Below are positions 45,834-46,300 of a stretch of 46,300 nucleotides of DNA, piece after piece. Numbering within the stretch: position 1 is the stretch's first letter; each line of letters opens with the position of its first letter. The stretch is from Alistipes sp. GTDB lineage: Bacteria; Bacteroidota; Bacteroidia; Bacteroidales; Rikenellaceae. The notes beneath the pieces were generated by a model. The model was not told the origin of the DNA, did no database searches, and worked only from the letters and a program-made list of their open reading frames with translations. A program made the position numbers and the translations under genes. The DNA lies in NCBI GenBank assembly GCA_017531305.1, contig JAFXLG010000026.1:1-46300 (forward strand). The letters run 5' to 3'.

Positions 45834-46300
45834 TACAAGAATTTCTATCCTCTCAGCTGTTTCTGCTGATGCTTACCGTAGCCTTTTACTCGGGCGGCAT
45901 GGCGATATATAGGCGTACGCGCACTGCGTTGTTGCATCCTGTGGTGTTGACATTCCTTGCCATGATTGCGTTTTTGTCGATATTTAATATCCCTTATTCA
46001 ACCTACCGCGAAGCCACACAAATCCTCGACTTTGGATTGGGCATGTCGGTTGTAGCTTTGGGATATCTGCTCTATGAACAGGAGCAGCGCATGAAAGGTC
46101 ATGTCGTTGAGATTCTGACCGCAGTCGGTGTCGGCTCGGTGGTAGGGGTTCTTAGCGTGGTATATATCGCCAAATGGCTGGGTGCAGATCGGCTCATACA
46201 AGACTCTATCGCCATGAAATCAGTCACAGTCCCCATTGCAGTTGGCATTTCGGAGCGTATTGGTGGCGACTTGGCTATCAGCTCGGTAGTTGTCTTTGTA
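45830..46300 (+). CDS. lrgB: LrgB family protein (partial, runs off the window)
   Basis: The ATG at 45830 overlaps the lrgA stop codon. The 157 residues seen start MIQEFLSSQLFLLMLTVAFYSGG and contain 'HPVVLTFLAMIAFLSIFNIPYSTY' and the LrgB signature 'SIAMKSVTVPIAVGISERIGG' near residues 130-150 (family: PKSVTTPIAMxIS). About 75 further residues are expected beyond the window. LrgB is the multi-spanning partner of LrgA in the holin/antiholin-like or organic-acid transport complex. Confidence 0.9.
   Translation, partial: MIQEFLSSQLFLLMLTVAFYSGGMAIYRRTRTALLHPVVLTFLAMIAFLSIFNIPYSTYREATQILDFGLGMSVVALGYLLYEQEQRMKGHVVEILTAVGVGSVVGVLSVVYIAKWLGADRLIQDSIAMKSVTVPIAVGISERIGGDLAISSVVVFV

Overview
The window looks like chromosomal DNA of a gut-type Bacteroidales bacterium (Bacteroidota). 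Several promoters match the Bacteroidota form TTTG-N19..21-TAnnTTTG, Shine-Dalgarno sequences are weak or absent, many genes encode lipoproteins, and the gene families (BspA-like repeats, FucP-type sugar MFS, REC/PPDK_N proteins, DUF4878, biotin-dependent OadA/PycB) are typical of the group. The genus cannot be fixed from this sequence alone; an Alistipes/Rikenellaceae-like genome is a guess.

Layout: 0.1-1.6 kb, a BspA-like leucine-rich-repeat lipoprotein that stops in mid-repeat and a C_GCAxxG_C_C redox-type protein. 1.8-4.7 kb, a REC/PEP-pyruvate-binding-domain protein broken by a one-base frameshift. 4.8-8.6 kb, a sialidase-like lipoprotein and an AsmA-family protein. 8.6-8.8 kb, tRNA-Pro(GGG) and tRNA-Met(CAT). 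9.0-13.6 kb, an ion-channel-like protein with an unusual filter, a secreted CocE/NonD hydrolase and an oxaloacetate decarboxylase/pyruvate carboxylase B-type biotin protein. 13.8-19.2 kb, an SSS symporter, a large secreted amidase-like protein and a BASS transporter. 19.1-20.7 kb, two lipoproteins (YiiX-like and DUF4878) and the divergent ybaK. 20.8 kb, tRNA-Lys. 21.0-24.1 kb, an NTP_transf_5 protein and a complete-looking retron: promoter, msr-msd RNA bounded by an 11-bp a1/a2 inverted repeat, and a reverse transcriptase fused to a TOPRIM domain. 24.2-26.4 kb, an M28 peptidase and a ketopantoate reductase. 26.8-34.0 kb, a six-gene sugar-catabolic operon, then tRNA-Asp. 34.2-43.8 kb, housekeeping genes: rsmD, a membrane-anchored protein, a RecD-like helicase, mutS, mntP, udk, gyrB and ftsE. 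43.9-46.3 kb, a formate/nitrite-transporter-like protein, a repeat-rich intergenic region, tmRNA (ssrA) and lrgA-lrgB (the latter runs off the end).

Two regions stand out. The six-gene operon (aldo/keto reductase resembling plant L-galactose dehydrogenase, amidohydrolase/lactonase, FucP-type permease, LgoD-like zinc dehydrogenase, tagaturonate reductase, altronate dehydratase) can be read in gene order as uptake of L-galactose and its conversion to lactone, L-galactonate, D-tagaturonate, D-altronate and 2-keto-3-deoxy-gluconate. The single-protein retron has the architecture of retron Ec67/Eco2 (RT-TOPRIM) and probably acts in phage defence; its predicted promoter places the RNA 5' end next to arm a1.
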